From G963677085 sp963677085 (lineage in GTDB: Bacteria; Planctomycetota; Planctomycetia; Pirellulales; Thermoguttaceae): a stretch of DNA of 64,000 bases. The position numbers and the translations under genes are program-made. Below are positions 1 to 9,476 of the stretch, one piece after another. Location of the stretch: contig CAXXFH010000003.1 in assembly GCA_963677085.2 (NCBI GenBank), positions 682,001 to 746,000 of the forward strand, read 5' to 3'. How positions within the stretch are numbered: the first letter of the stretch is position 1; each line of letters starts with the position of its first letter. The notes under the pieces were generated by a model. It saw only the letters and a list, made by a program, of their open reading frames with translations. It had not been told where the DNA came from and made no database searches.

Positions 1-1
1 C

Positions 2-871
2 GGCGTGCCACACTTCGTCCACACGGAGTTTCTGGCTCCCATCGCCGTCGGACAAGTGATTCGTACGATCGGCACGGGACTTTCCTCGTCATCGGTTCCC
101 CAGGCCGTCATGTCGCAGCAGATGATGAATCGAGCCGCCATCGTGTCGAATATCCACTCGGCTCCGCAGTTCGACCATTCTTCGACGGTCGTCCAACGGC
201 CCGTTAACACGGGCGAAGGCGACCTCGGAAAGGCCTTAGGAAATTTGCCCCAATTGGGCTCCGCAGCCGCTACCGACTACACCGTTTACACCCGCAAAGA
301 TCTCACCCTGCGACGAGGTGAAAAAGCGATCATTACGCTACTGAAGCGGAAAATCACCTACTCGCACGTCTACCGCTGGTCGCCGCCCGAACGGATGCAG
401 CACTCGCTAGTCCTGCACAACCGTACCGACACGGCATGGACCACCGGCCCCTGTCTGGCCGTCAGTGGTGATCGCCCGTTGACTGAAGACCTCATCAAAT
501 ACACGCCGGTCCAGGGCAATGTCGAGCTGCCCGTGACAACAGCCATCAACATTGCCCACGACAAGATCGAACAAGAGACCGAACGCAAGCTGAAGGCGTA
601 TCACGTGAGCGGTTCGGCCTATTTCGATCTGGTCACCCTGGAGGGAAAGCTTCAGTTGAAGAATTTCGAGCAGCGCTCGGTCCATCTGGTCATCACCAAC
701 CCCGTGCCCGGCAAACCAATAACCGCCAACGCCGACGGCAAGATGACACTCGACCCGACAAAACTTAAACTGGATGAGCGGCAGGGCGTCGTCCATTGGG
801 ATTTGACGCTCAAGCCGGGCGAAGAGCTGACCCTGCGGTACGAATACGAGCGTTACGTACGGTCGTATTGA
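2..871 (+). CDS. C-terminal part of a DUF4139-like protein (5' end outside window)
   Basis: The reading frame is open to the left edge of the window, so the start is missing and the GTG at 5 is unlikely to be the real start. The visible 289 residues have a beta-rich middle and end in a stretch typical of DUF4139-type C-termini: an extended 'KPGEELTLRYEYERYVRSY' tail after alternating short strands. Families with this ending are usually secreted or surface beta-sandwich proteins of unknown function. No catalytic motif was seen. The next gene is a two-component regulator more than 500 bases away, so no operon partner is visible. Confident that it is coding; the family assignment is moderate. 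Confidence 0.7.
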   Translation, partial: GVPHFVHTEFLAPIAVGQVIRTIGTGLSSSSVPQAVMSQQMMNRAAIVSNIHSAPQFDHSSTVVQRPVNTGEGDLGKALGNLPQLGSAAATDYTVYTRKDLTLRRGEKAIITLLKRKITYSHVYRWSPPERMQHSLVLHNRTDTAWTTGPCLAVSGDRPLTEDLIKYTPVQGNVELPVTTAINIAHDKIEQETERKLKAYHVSGSAYFDLVTLEGKLQLKNFEQRSVHLVITNPVPGKPITANADGKMTLDPTKLKLDERQGVVHWDLTLKPGEELTLRYEYERYVRSY

Positions 872-917
872 CACAAGAAGTCAGCGGCCGGGCGCCATAG
901 CGAAAGACATGCGCAGG

Positions 918-963
918 GTGCCACTGGCTGCTTGTCAGCCAGTGCTAAACACGTGGGTGGCAC
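918..963. repeat. Nested hairpin, CACTGGC family
   Basis: A perfect 9-base stem (CACTGGCTG / CAGCCAGTG) sits inside an outer pair GTGCCAC / GTGGCAC. The same core recurs at 5482-5549 and 18348-18371, so this is a dispersed element rather than a single terminator. Confidence 0.7.
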
Positions 964-1060
964 CGATGGTTTTGCGGAGTGCATGCCTGCTCTTGGGTTG
1001 GCGTGGCCCGCAAAATCGTCGGTGTTGCCATCGGCAGCAGAAGAAATTCACGTGGCGGCA

Positions 1061-1150
1061 TGGTTGGCAGTTAAACCGGTGCTATCTCACCCAGGCAAGA
1101 AACCGCTCCCATTGGATGCTGAACTTTGCAAAAAAGTCGACGATCTCTAA
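1061..1150 (-). repeat. Degenerate copy of ~90-base dispersed intergenic repeat
   Basis: It matches, with substitutions, the copy at 27323-27412: GGTTGGC, ACCGGTGCTA, CACCCAGGCAAGAA, CCGCTCCC and a tail resembling AAAAAGT..ACGATCT. Better copies lie at 34153-34235 and 35825-35894 in the other orientation. Confidence 0.6.
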
Positions 1151-1393
1151 AGTCAGTGTTACCGCGTTCGCTAAGTCTCGGATTGACTGCGGGCGGTTGT
1201 TCTTTTCGACTCAGGGGTTGCAACCCCTGGGGTTGGAGTCGTTGCCAATTCGCTCAATGCCCCCCACACCACTTCTTCTCACAAAACCCAGAACCGTACC
1301 CCCTTGATCCCTACTCCCTGTCCCCTAACTCCTGTCCCCTCCCATATGTTCAAATCCCGCGTGTCGGATTAGACTAATGTTAGAGGGAAATTA

Positions 1394-2131
1394 ATGGCCA
1401 TCACTCAACTGCGCATCCTGACGATCGAAGACGATCCGGCCATCCGGCGAGGTATCGTCGACGCCTTGCGGTTTACCGGCTACAAGCCGCTAGAAGCCGG
1501 CGACGGTCCGCCTGGACTGGAGTTGGCGTTGCACGCCCAGATCGATCTTCTACTGCTTGATCTGGTGTTGCCCCAGGGCGACGGTTTCGCCATCCTCGCC
1601 GAGGTCCGCCGCGTGCGCCCGACGTTGCCGATCATCATCCTTACCGCCCGGGGCGAGGAGGCCGATCGGGTGCGAGGATTGCGCGAAGGGGCCGACGACT
1701 ACGTAGTCAAGCCATTTAGCGTTAAGGAACTGCTGGCCCGGGTGGAGGCCGTGTTGCGGCGCAGCGCCGAACGTCCTTCAGATGTCGTCGAAGTGGCCAT
1801 CCCCGGCGGACGCATCGACTTTCAGCGCCGCGAAGTGCGTTTCGACGACGGCCGGCATTGCGAACTGTCGGAACGAGAGATCGACTTGCTGCGTTATCTG
1901 GCGATCAACGCCGGGCGGGCCATTTCCCGCGACGAGCTTCTGACCAACGTCTGGCAGATCAGTCCTCGCGGTGTGACGACGCGCACAATCGACATGCAAA
2001 TTGCCCGACTTCGCGAGAAACTCGAAGTCGAGGCCGCTCCTCAAAGCGTCATCGCCACGGTGCGAGGCAAGGGCTACATGCTTGCCCAAACGCCAGAGAC
2101 ATCAAGTACTCGGCCCTCAAACGATAATTGA
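1394..2131 (+). CDS. OmpR/PhoB-family response regulator
   Basis: DNA-binding response regulator of 245 residues. The receiver domain (about 6-122) has the acidic pair at D13-D14, the phosphoacceptor D56 in 'LLLDLVLP', T84 and K106 in 'VVKPF'. A winged-helix output domain (about 137-232) ends with the usual 'VRGKGYML'. The ATG is preceded by AGAGGGA at a good distance. The histidine kinase that starts 18 bases after its stop is the likely partner. PhoB/KdpE-like by layout, but the regulon cannot be told from sequence. The kinase's large non-standard sensor region suggests a planctomycete-specific input. Confidence 0.93.
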   Translation: MAITQLRILTIEDDPAIRRGIVDALRFTGYKPLEAGDGPPGLELALHAQIDLLLLDLVLPQGDGFAILAEVRRVRPTLPIIILTARGEEADRVRGLREGADDYVVKPFSVKELLARVEAVLRRSAERPSDVVEVAIPGGRIDFQRREVRFDDGRHCELSEREIDLLRYLAINAGRAISRDELLTNVWQISPRGVTTRTIDMQIARLREKLEVEAAPQSVIATVRGKGYMLAQTPETSSTRPSNDN

Positions 2132-2149
2132 CCGTCGCTCGGAATTCCT

Positions 2150-3949
2150 ATGGGACGTACCCGATACATCTGGTTTGGATTTGCTGTCTGCCTGGCGGTG
2201 CTGATGGCCGCCATGGGATGGATCAGCGTGGTGGTGCTGCGTCTGGACCGTGCCGAGGCCCGCGCCCGTCAGCAAGCAACGTTGGAGGAAGACGTTCAGT
2301 TGGCCCTTTGGCGTCTCGACACGGCACTGGCTCCTCTTATCGCGCAGGAGAGTGCGCGTCCGTACTTTGAATACCATCCGCTAGTGCCTGTCGACCGCCA
2401 GTACGCCGGCATGTTCCACCGGATGTATCCGGCCGGGCGTTTGGCGCCTTCTCCGCTGTTGGAAGAGTCGGTGGCCAACGTCATTCTTCATTTTCAATTC
2501 GAACCCGACGATCGGCTGACATCGCCCGAGGTCCCCACGGGCGACAATCGCAAATTGGCCGTGCCGGAATACGTATCAGATCAGACCGTTGCGGCAGCTA
2601 CCGAGCGTCTTAACGAATTGGCAGACATTGTGCAGCGCGACACACTCTTGGCCCAACTCCCGCAACCAACACCCTCCACGGCAGCCGTGGTTCTCGCGCC
2701 CCCGATGCAATCCCCCACGGAACGCATGGCCCAGCGCCGTCGGCGTGTGGAGCTAAACCAATTGGGCCAGGAAGCGGTGGAGTTCGACGTGCGCAACCAG
2801 GCCATTCAGCAGCAAACCACGGCCATGCTGCAGAATATCAATGTCGCCCAATCACCCTTGCCTGCAAGTGCACCAGAAGTGTCGGCTACGCTGATGACGC
2901 CGCTTTGGGTCGATGGCCAGTTGCTGCTCGTCCGACGTGTGCTCGTCGCTGGAGAAGAATACGTCCAGGGTTGCCAGTTGAATTGGCCCGTGATTAAGGC
3001 CTCGTTGCTCGAAACGATCGAGGATCTCCTGCCTCGGGCCGACATTGAGCCTGTCACCGAGTCCCGTGACCAACCCAGCGGTCAGCGGCTTTTGGCAGCG
3101 ATTCCCGCCCGGCTCGTCCCCGGTGAACTGCCCGGCGGCAAGGCACCACGTTTCTCGCCGTTGACCATGTCGCTTTGGATAGCCTGGGTGTGCGTCGTGT
3201 TGGCGGCCGCGGCGGTGGCCGGTCTGTTGGCTGGCGTCATTCGCTTGGGGCAACGCCGGGCGACGTTTGTGTCGGCCGTTACCCACGAGCTACGAACCCC
3301 CTTGACCACGTTCCAGATGTATGCCGAGATGCTAGCCGAAGACATGGTCCCCGCTGGACAACGTCAACAATACCTCAATACATTGCGGACGGAGGCGGCG
3401 CGTTTGACCCATCTGGTCGAAAACGTGCTGGCATACGCCCGCTTGGAGCGAGGGCGGAACCATGGTCGCCTGGAACGCGTCGGCCTGGGAAAGCTGGTCG
3501 ACGATGTGGCCCGACGCCTGAGCGAACATGCCGCCAAGGCCGACATGGAAGTCGTCGTCGACATTACCCCAACAGCCCGGCTGGCCACCGTTCGTACGAA
3601 CAGTGCGGCCGTCGAACAAATCCTTTTCAACTTAGTCGACAATTCCTGCAAATACGCTGCCGGACGCGACCGCCGAGAAATACATCTCTCGGTACATACG
3701 TCGAAGGAAAGTGCCGAACTGAGTGTCCAGGACCACGGCCCGGGCATCTCGGCAGCCGTGCGTCGGACGTTGTTCAACGACTTCTCAAAGTCTTCCGAAG
3801 AAGCGGCCCAAACGGCCCCAGGCGTGGGCCTTGGCCTAGCGCTCAGTCGTCGGCTTGCCCGCGATCTGGGCGGCGACCTGTGCTACGACGACCGCCCGAC
3901 CGACGGCACCCGCTTCGTATTAACGTTGCCGGGCGTGATCGAAGCGTAG
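2150..3949 (+). CDS. Membrane sensor histidine kinase
   Basis: Sensor kinase of 599 residues, cognate to the regulator just upstream. A membrane segment near residues 6-30 and another near 342-366 bracket a large extracytoplasmic sensor region of about 310 residues with no recognised domain. The HisKA H-box follows (phospho-acceptor H379 in 'THELRTP'), then an N-box ('FNLVDNSCKYAA'), G1 ('DHGPGIS') and G2 ('GVGLGLALSRRLA') of the HATPase domain. No clear HAMP is seen between the second membrane segment and the H-box, which are only about 12 residues apart. The two genes are surely co-transcribed. The stimulus is unknown. Confidence 0.92.
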   Translation: MGRTRYIWFGFAVCLAVLMAAMGWISVVVLRLDRAEARARQQATLEEDVQLALWRLDTALAPLIAQESARPYFEYHPLVPVDRQYAGMFHRMYPAGRLAPSPLLEESVANVILHFQFEPDDRLTSPEVPTGDNRKLAVPEYVSDQTVAAATERLNELADIVQRDTLLAQLPQPTPSTAAVVLAPPMQSPTERMAQRRRRVELNQLGQEAVEFDVRNQAIQQQTTAMLQNINVAQSPLPASAPEVSATLMTPLWVDGQLLLVRRVLVAGEEYVQGCQLNWPVIKASLLETIEDLLPRADIEPVTESRDQPSGQRLLAAIPARLVPGELPGGKAPRFSPLTMSLWIAWVCVVLAAAAVAGLLAGVIRLGQRRATFVSAVTHELRTPLTTFQMYAEMLAEDMVPAGQRQQYLNTLRTEAARLTHLVENVLAYARLERGRNHGRLERVGLGKLVDDVARRLSEHAAKADMEVVVDITPTARLATVRTNSAAVEQILFNLVDNSCKYAAGRDRREIHLSVHTSKESAELSVQDHGPGISAAVRRTLFNDFSKSSEEAAQTAPGVGLGLALSRRLARDLGGDLCYDDRPTDGTRFVLTLPGVIEA

Positions 3950-4117
3950 ACGCCCCCGATTCGCACGGACAACGGTCGCGGCTTTTTGCGGGACCTTGTT
4001 GCCCTGCTGTCGGGGTTGCCCTGCCATCGGGGTGCCGCAACAATTCGGTTACCGTCCCGCCCGAGTGGATTCCAGTAAGAAAATTCCGCAGGGCCCGTAG
4101 CGCAAGGAAATCACGTA

Positions 4118-4597
4118 ATGCCCACTGAACAAGCAATGTTCGCCGCTGGTTGTTTCTGGGGAGTGGAAGCCGCTTTTCGCTTGGTGCCGGGCGTGGCTAC
4201 AACGGCCGTCGGCTATGCGGGAGGCCACGCCGAAGACCCAACCTACGAAGAAGTCTGTTCCGGCCGCACCCATCACGCAGAGGTGGTCCACCTAGAATAC
4301 GACCCGAAGCAGGTGAGTTACAGCGCACTGCTCGATGTCTTCTGGACGATTCACGATCCCACGCAAGTCAACCGCCAGGGCCCCGACGTAGGATCGCAAT
4401 ATCGCTCGGCAATTTTCTTTTACACGCCCGAACAGGAAAAGGCCGCTCGCGAGTCGAAGCAGGAGCTGGAAACATCTCATAAACTGGCTCGACCGATCGC
4501 CACCGAAATAACCTCGGCTCCCACGTTCTGGCGAGCTGAGGAGTATCACCAGCGTTATTTCGAAAAACACGGCACTCACGGTTGCCACACTATCTGA
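4118..4597 (+). CDS. msrA: Peptide-methionine (S)-S-oxide reductase MsrA
   Basis: Repairs oxidised proteins by reducing methionine-S-sulfoxide. The MsrA signature 'GCFWGVEAAF' is at the N-terminus, with catalytic Cys12, followed by 'VGYAGG', 'YEEVCSGRTHHAEVV' and 'DPTQVNRQGPDVGSQYRS'. The 159 residues match a single-domain cytoplasmic MsrA; there is no fused MsrB. The C-terminus has one Cys near the end ('GTHGCHTI') that could resolve the disulfide. It is convergent with the HAD gene, with only 10 bases between the two stops. Confidence 0.95.
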   Translation: MPTEQAMFAAGCFWGVEAAFRLVPGVATTAVGYAGGHAEDPTYEEVCSGRTHHAEVVHLEYDPKQVSYSALLDVFWTIHDPTQVNRQGPDVGSQYRSAIFFYTPEQEKAARESKQELETSHKLARPIATEITSAPTFWRAEEYHQRYFEKHGTHGCHTI

Positions 4598-4607
4598 CAC
4601 GACAAGG

Positions 4608-5282
4608 TCAGCGCGCCGAGCCGATCACCTTGCGCAACGTCTCGGGCGACAGTTCGTTGAGCGTATCGACAACCAGCTCGGCGGCGGCCAGTTCGTCGCG
4701 TGTACGACCCGTGCTGGCCAAGCCCACGCAAACCATCTCGGCCGCATGGGCGGCAGCGATTCCAGCCGGGGCGTCCTCGATCACCACGCACCGCCGCGGT
4801 GAAATGTCCACCCGCTCTGCCGCCGTCAGAAACACCTGTGGGTCGGGTTTGCCTCGGGCCACATCGCTGCCGGTGACCACGCCATCGAACAACGCCGCAA
4901 TCCCCAACCGATCCAATACCAGTTCAATGTTCTCACGTGGCCCCGAAGACCCCACCGCCAGCTTGAAACCATCCGCGTGCAGGGCCTTCAGCAGTCCGGT
5001 CACCCCCGGCATGGCAGGAAAATCTTGGGCGATGATTTCCCGGAAGGCGATTTCCTTCAGTTCGTCGAGCTTTGCTACTCGCGCGTCGTCGAACTGGTGT
5101 TCGTCGCCCCAGACCGAAAAAATGGTCTCACGACTGGTGCGGCCGAAGGTCGACGCGAAATCGGCCTCCGTGAAGAGGAGCCCTTCCGGCTCGGCCATTC
5201 TCACCCAACTGAGATAATGGGCTTCGTAGGTGTCGACCAGCACACCGTCCATATCGAAAATCGCCGCGTAGCGATGGTTCAT
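4608..5282 (-). CDS. HAD-superfamily phosphatase / beta-phosphoglucomutase-like
   Basis: Hydrolase of 224 residues with the HAD motif I 'FDMDGVLVDT' (nucleophile D9, acid/base D11), motif II 'VGSSGP', a Lys before 'PDPQVFL' (motif III) and motif IV 'VVIEDAPAGIAAA'. A small helical cap (about 15-85) places it in the beta-PGM-like subfamily, which includes sugar-phosphate phosphatases and phosphoglucomutases. The substrate cannot be assigned. No sugar gene is adjacent and it appears monocistronic. The start has a purine-rich GAGAG upstream. Confidence 0.87.
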   Translation of the reverse strand: MNHRYAAIFDMDGVLVDTYEAHYLSWVRMAEPEGLLFTEADFASTFGRTSRETIFSVWGDEHQFDDARVAKLDELKEIAFREIIAQDFPAMPGVTGLLKALHADGFKLAVGSSGPRENIELVLDRLGIAALFDGVVTGSDVARGKPDPQVFLTAAERVDISPRRCVVIEDAPAGIAAAHAAEMVCVGLASTGRTRDELAAAELVVDTLNELSPETLRKVIGSAR

Positions 5283-5481
5283 TAGGCTCTCTTTGTCTGC
5301 TAAAAGGAGAAGGAACAGAAATCGCCCAGTTTAATGCCGAATCGCTGCCTCCACTAGCCGCCTCCAGCCGGTCGAGGGGGCCGTTAGGGTCGTCGACAGG
5401 TCCTAACGGATTCGTTACGATGCACCTTCGGCCGGCCGTCGCCACAACCGCCATTTTTGCGGCACGAGAGACAAAACGCTT

Positions 5482-5549
5482 GTGTGCCACTGGCTTTGCC
5501 AGTGCTAATAACCACAAACATCTCCGCACTGGCAGGGCCAGTGGCACAC
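5482..5549. repeat. Inverted repeat element, CACTGGC family
   Basis: Two 24-base arms (5482-5505 and 5526-5549) are inverted copies with about three mismatches. Each arm also contains its own CACTGGC..GCCAGTG hairpin. It lies just upstream of the helicase gene, so its transcript could form a large stem in the 5' leader. Confidence 0.75.
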
Positions 5550-5562
5550 GGGCACATACGGA

Positions 5563-7674
5563 ATGACGCCCATGGATCGATACTCGGAAGACAGAATGAG
5601 TCGACCTTCCGCCATCGACGACATCCTCGCCAAGCTCAACCCGCAGCAGCGCGAGGCCGCCACCCATTGCGACAAGCCGCTGCTGATCGTGGCGGGGGCA
5701 GGCACTGGCAAGACGGCTACGCTCGTGCATCGCGTGGCGTGGCTGATCGCCCGAGGCGTCGACCCGGCGCGGATTCTGTTGCTCACGTTCACCCGCCGGG
5801 CATCGGCCGAAATGCTCCGCCGGGTCGACGGTATCCTTCGGCAACTCGTTAGCGCACAAGGTGCCTCATCCTCCGAGGCCGCCCGGTTACAGAGCAGTCG
5901 GGTGTGGGGTGGCACGTTTCACGCCATCGCCACACGGCTCTTGCGACGCTACGGCAAGACCATCGGGTTGCCCAACGATTTCACGATCCACGATCGCAGC
6001 GACAGCGAAGACCTGTTGAACGTCGTTCGCACTGAACTCAGCTTGGCCAAAACCGACAAGCGGTTTCCTCGTAAGGGCACCTGCATGGCCATCTACAGCC
6101 GGTGCGTCAACGCCCGAGAGAAGCTCGACCCGGTGCTCAAGAAACACTTCCCCTGGTGCCAAGAGTTCAGCGACGAACTGAAGCGGTTGTTCAACGGCTA
6201 TGTCGACCGCAAGGAGGCCGCCGGGATACTCGATTACGACGACCTGCTGGTCTACTGGCAAGCCCTGCTGGCCGACGAAAAGGCGGCCGAAACCATCCGC
6301 CGCCGTTTCGACTGCGTGCTGGTCGACGAATACCAGGACACCAACGTACTGCAGGCTGAAATTCTCTACGGGCTGAGCCCTAACGGAAAAGGGGTGACCG
6401 TGGTGGGCGACGACGCCCAGTCGATTTACTCCTTCCGCGCGGCCACGGTGCGCAACATCTTCGACCTCCCCAAGCACTACCCAGACACAACCGTCATTAC
6501 GTTGGAGCAGAACTACCGCAGCACGGAACCGATCTTGGAAGCCACCAACGGCGTGATCGCGCTGGCCACGGAACGCTACACGAAGAACCTTTGGTCGCAG
6601 CGCACCCAAGGCGAACGCCCTTGGCTGGTCACCTGCGAAGACGAAGACGACCAGACGGAATTCGTCGTCAGCAAGATTCTCGAACACCGCGAGTCGGGCA
6701 TCGACCTGCATCGCCAGGCAGTGCTGTTTCGGGCGTCGCACCACAGCATGATGCTCGAGGCGGAACTCTCCCGACGCAATATCCCCTTTCACAAATACGG
6801 CGGGTTGAAGTTCGTCGAGACGGCCCACGTAAAAGACCTGATGGCCTTTCTGCGTCTGGCGGAGAATCCTCGCGACGTAGTTTCGGCAGGCCGGCTGCTG
6901 CCGCTGTTGCCCGGCATTGGCCCCGGCAAGGCACGGCAGTTGACCGACCAATTGGTCGAAGCCGGCGGCGATTTCGGCGTGTGGCGCGACTGGAAACCGC
7001 CGAAGGGAAGTGAGGAACTTTGGCCTCAGTTGGTCGCGCTATTGGAAGGCCTCACGCGGCCCAGTGACGATTTACCCTCGCAAGTGCATCGCGTCCGAAA
7101 ATTCTACGCCCCGTTGCTGGAGAAACAATACGACAACCCTCAGCCGCGGCTACGCGACCTGGAGCAGTTGGAGCTGATTGCCTCGCGGTATCGTTCACGT
7201 CGGGTAATGCTCACGGAAATCACGCTCGACCCGCCCTCGTCGACCCAAGACCTGGCCGGCCCACCGCACTTGGACGACGACTACCTTGTGCTCAGTACGA
7301 TCCATTCGGCCAAGGGCCTGGAGTGGGACGCGGTCTACGTGCTGCACGCCGCCGACGGCAACATTCCGTCGGACATGGCTACGAAGATGCCCGAGGAAAT
7401 TGAGGAAGAGCGACGGTTGTTCTACGTAGCGTTAACGCGAGCGAAAGACTGGCTCTACGTCTGCTGCCCACTTCGCTACTATTACCGCCCTGGGTTCAGC
7501 GACGGTCACGGCTACGCCCAGCGTACTCGTTTTTTGCCCGAGCCGGTGGCCGTTCGTTTCCAGCAGCATGTAACCGCCGGACTGGGTACGGTGGACGAAG
7601 AGGATGACATAGACCTCGACACCCGGTTGAACAGCCGCGCCGTTCGGCGACGGACGAAGGGGCTTTGGTCGTAG
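5563..7674 (+). CDS. UvrD/Rep-family superfamily 1 DNA helicase
   Basis: ATP-dependent 3'-5' helicase of about 700 residues with the full SF1A motif set: Q-motif 'LNPQQREAA', Walker A 'GAGTGKT', motif II 'LVDEYQDTN', motif III 'VVGDDAQSIYSFRAA', motif IV 'LEQNYRS', motif V 'STIHSAKGLEWDAVYV' and motif VI 'EERRLFYVALTRAK'. It lacks the UvrD C-terminal RNAP-binding tail seen in gamma-proteobacteria. Two ATG starts are possible, 5563 and 5596. The second (MSRPSAIDD) is preceded by CGGAAG and leaves the usual short lead to the Q-motif, so it is slightly favoured. Repair or replication restart is the likely role. Confidence 0.92.
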   Translation: MTPMDRYSEDRMSRPSAIDDILAKLNPQQREAATHCDKPLLIVAGAGTGKTATLVHRVAWLIARGVDPARILLLTFTRRASAEMLRRVDGILRQLVSAQGASSSEAARLQSSRVWGGTFHAIATRLLRRYGKTIGLPNDFTIHDRSDSEDLLNVVRTELSLAKTDKRFPRKGTCMAIYSRCVNAREKLDPVLKKHFPWCQEFSDELKRLFNGYVDRKEAAGILDYDDLLVYWQALLADEKAAETIRRRFDCVLVDEYQDTNVLQAEILYGLSPNGKGVTVVGDDAQSIYSFRAATVRNIFDLPKHYPDTTVITLEQNYRSTEPILEATNGVIALATERYTKNLWSQRTQGERPWLVTCEDEDDQTEFVVSKILEHRESGIDLHRQAVLFRASHHSMMLEAELSRRNIPFHKYGGLKFVETAHVKDLMAFLRLAENPRDVVSAGRLLPLLPGIGPGKARQLTDQLVEAGGDFGVWRDWKPPKGSEELWPQLVALLEGLTRPSDDLPSQVHRVRKFYAPLLEKQYDNPQPRLRDLEQLELIASRYRSRRVMLTEITLDPPSSTQDLAGPPHLDDDYLVLSTIHSAKGLEWDAVYVLHAADGNIPSDMATKMPEEIEEERRLFYVALTRAKDWLYVCCPLRYYYRPGFSDGHGYAQRTRFLPEPVAVRFQQHVTAGLGTVDEEDDIDLDTRLNSRAVRRRTKGLWS

Positions 7675-7742
7675 GCCAGAATTGACAACCCGCGTGAATC
7701 GCTGGTTCCAAGCTCCAGCTTGGAACCAAGGGGATGATTGCT

Positions 7743-8930
7743 ATGGATCAGCCGCACGATGCCGATCGCTTGTCTGTTTTGGGTAGATTATCGGAGTTGC
7801 TGCGACGACTCGTCACGGCTGTGCCGCTGACGGCACCGGGCACGGCGATTCCGAAGATCTCCATGCCCCAACCGCCGGGAGCGTCGGCGGGAATCGAGAT
7901 GAAAGAACTGGCCCACCGGCCGAGCAGCGACGAGCCGGTTCGCATCACCTGCATCGACTACTCCCCGGAAAACGTCCAGGCTTTGGACGTCGACGACCTC
8001 GACGAATTTCTCACAGGTCATCGCCCTCTCTGGTCCCGAGTTCGCTGGATCAATATCAATGGCCTTACCCGAATGGAAGTCATTCGGGCAATGGCAGAAA
8101 AATACCAGCTTCACCCTCTGGCCATCGAAGACGTACTGCACACCGTCCAACGCCCGAAGGCCGAAGACTACGCCGGCTCGGCCGACCAACCCGGCCGGTT
8201 GTTTGTGGTCGCCCGATTGAGCGAACGGCACGACGACCGGCTACACAGCCACCAGATCAGCCTGTTTCTCGGTCGCTCGACGTTGATCACCTTTCAGGAG
8301 GCCAATGCCGACATCTTCGACGGCATCCGCCAACGGCTCCACAGCCGCGGGTCGCGACTGCGAGAAAACGACGTCAGCTTCCTGCTCTACGCCATGATGG
8401 ACGCCATCGTCGACAACTACTTCCCGTTGCTCGAACAATACTCGGAACGACTGGAAGAAATCGAAGAAGAAATTCTCGCCGATCCCGAGCGGGAGACTCT
8501 CCAGGAAGTCCACGCTATCAAACGCGAGTTGTTGTTTCTGCAACGGGCTGCCTGGCCGATGCGCGAGTTAATCTCCCAACTACAGCGAGACAAACACGAG
8601 TGCCTTTCGGACACGGCCCAGACCTACTTCCGCGACGTCTACGACCATTGCATTCAAGTCATCGATCTGGTCGAGACATACCGGGAAATCACCGGCGCGT
8701 TGACCGAAACCTATATCTCGGCCGTGTCCAACCGCACCAACGAAGTGATGAAGGTGCTGACGCTGATGGGCACGATCTTCATCCCGCTGACGTTCCTCGC
8801 CGGCGTCTACGGCATGAACATGCCAATACCCGAAGCACGCTGGGAAGGCAGCTATGTCGTGTTTTGGATCGTCTGCGCCGTGATTGCCGGTAGCATGGTC
8901 GTGTGGTTCAAACGCCGCGGTTGGCTGTGA
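7743..8930 (+). CDS. corA: CorA-family Mg2+/Co2+ transporter
   Basis: Divalent cation channel with a large cytoplasmic N-terminal domain (to about residue 325), a long charged stalk helix ('LEEIEEEILADPERETLQ') and two C-terminal membrane helices. The invariant 'YGMNMP' follows TM1, and TM2 ends in 'WFKRRGWL'. The start was moved to the second ATG (7743) because AAGGGG lies 9 bases before it; an ATG at 7734 is also in frame. The first ~55 residues are a proline/alanine-rich extension not typical of CorA. Confidence 0.93.
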   Translation: MDQPHDADRLSVLGRLSELLRRLVTAVPLTAPGTAIPKISMPQPPGASAGIEMKELAHRPSSDEPVRITCIDYSPENVQALDVDDLDEFLTGHRPLWSRVRWININGLTRMEVIRAMAEKYQLHPLAIEDVLHTVQRPKAEDYAGSADQPGRLFVVARLSERHDDRLHSHQISLFLGRSTLITFQEANADIFDGIRQRLHSRGSRLRENDVSFLLYAMMDAIVDNYFPLLEQYSERLEEIEEEILADPERETLQEVHAIKRELLFLQRAAWPMRELISQLQRDKHECLSDTAQTYFRDVYDHCIQVIDLVETYREITGALTETYISAVSNRTNEVMKVLTLMGTIFIPLTFLAGVYGMNMPIPEARWEGSYVVFWIVCAVIAGSMVVWFKRRGWL

Positions 8931-8947
8931 GAACCTGCTTGAAAAGG

Positions 8948-8990
8948 AATGCCATGCCCACGTAAGCGTGGACACGACATTCGGCACCCG
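8948..8990. repeat. Hairpin of the CATGCCCACG family after corA
   Basis: A short CCACG/CGTGG hairpin within GCCATGCCCACG, 17 bases after the corA stop and before the convergent ndk stop. It is related to the longer elements at 11312 and 45976 and may serve as a transcript end. Confidence 0.5.
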
Positions 8991-9017
8991 GCCCCAAGAA
9001 ATCGATCGCCGCGGCGC

Positions 9018-9476
9018 TCATTCGTCGCTCGCCCGAATCCACGGCTCGATCGTGGGTTCATAGGGGCAAATCTCATCGTCGGAGAAGAAAATCGCCAGTT
9101 CGCGTTGGGCCGATTCAGGACCATCGGAGGCGTGGACCAGGTTCATTTGCCGGCTGCAACTGAAGTCGCCACGGATGGTTCCCGGCTCGGCGTTGCGCCC
9201 GTTCGTAGCGCCCGCCATCTTGCGGACCACGGCAATCGCGTCGGGGCCCTCGACGATCATCGCCACCAACGGCCCACCGGTGATGAACTCTTCCAGGCCG
9301 GGATAGAACGGTTTCTCGACATGCTCTTCGTAGTGGCGGCGGGCCAATGCGGGCGTCACCCGCATGAGCTTCATCGCCACGATGTTCAGGCTCTTGTCTT
9401 CAAATCGGGCGATAAGACTACCGACCAGGCGCCGCTGGACGGCGTCGGGTTTCAACAATACCAGGGTGCGCTGCAT
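9018..9476 (-). CDS. ndk: Nucleoside diphosphate kinase
   Basis: Transfers the gamma phosphate of ATP to NDPs through a phospho-histidine. The protein is 152 residues, the usual length. 'TLVLLKPDAVQR' gives the Lys that contacts ATP, and the active-site loop 'NLVHASDGPESA' carries the phospho-acceptor H115. The C-terminal 10 residues extend slightly past the core. It is a single gene, convergent with corA. The start ATG was chosen because the family begins immediately at 'TLVLLKPD'. Confidence 0.96.
   Translation of the reverse strand: MQRTLVLLKPDAVQRRLVGSLIARFEDKSLNIVAMKLMRVTPALARRHYEEHVEKPFYPGLEEFITGGPLVAMIVEGPDAIAVVRKMAGATNGRNAEPGTIRGDFSCSRQMNLVHASDGPESAQRELAIFFSDDEICPYEPTIEPWIRASDE

Larger units (their letters stand above)
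872..1393. other. Intergenic region with two repeat elements
   Basis: No convincing gene. It holds a nested hairpin at 918-963 and a degenerate copy of the dispersed ~90-base repeat at 1061-1150, followed by pyrimidine-rich low-complexity sequence (about 1290-1345). The short open frames here lack ribosome sites and recognisable proteins. Confidence 0.6.

Noticed and set aside
3175..4128. Long open frame of 317 codons overlapping the histidine kinase and the gap after it
   Set aside because: It lies out of frame within a clear kinase gene, is Arg/Pro/Gly-rich as expected of a shadow frame in GC-rich DNA, and matches no protein.
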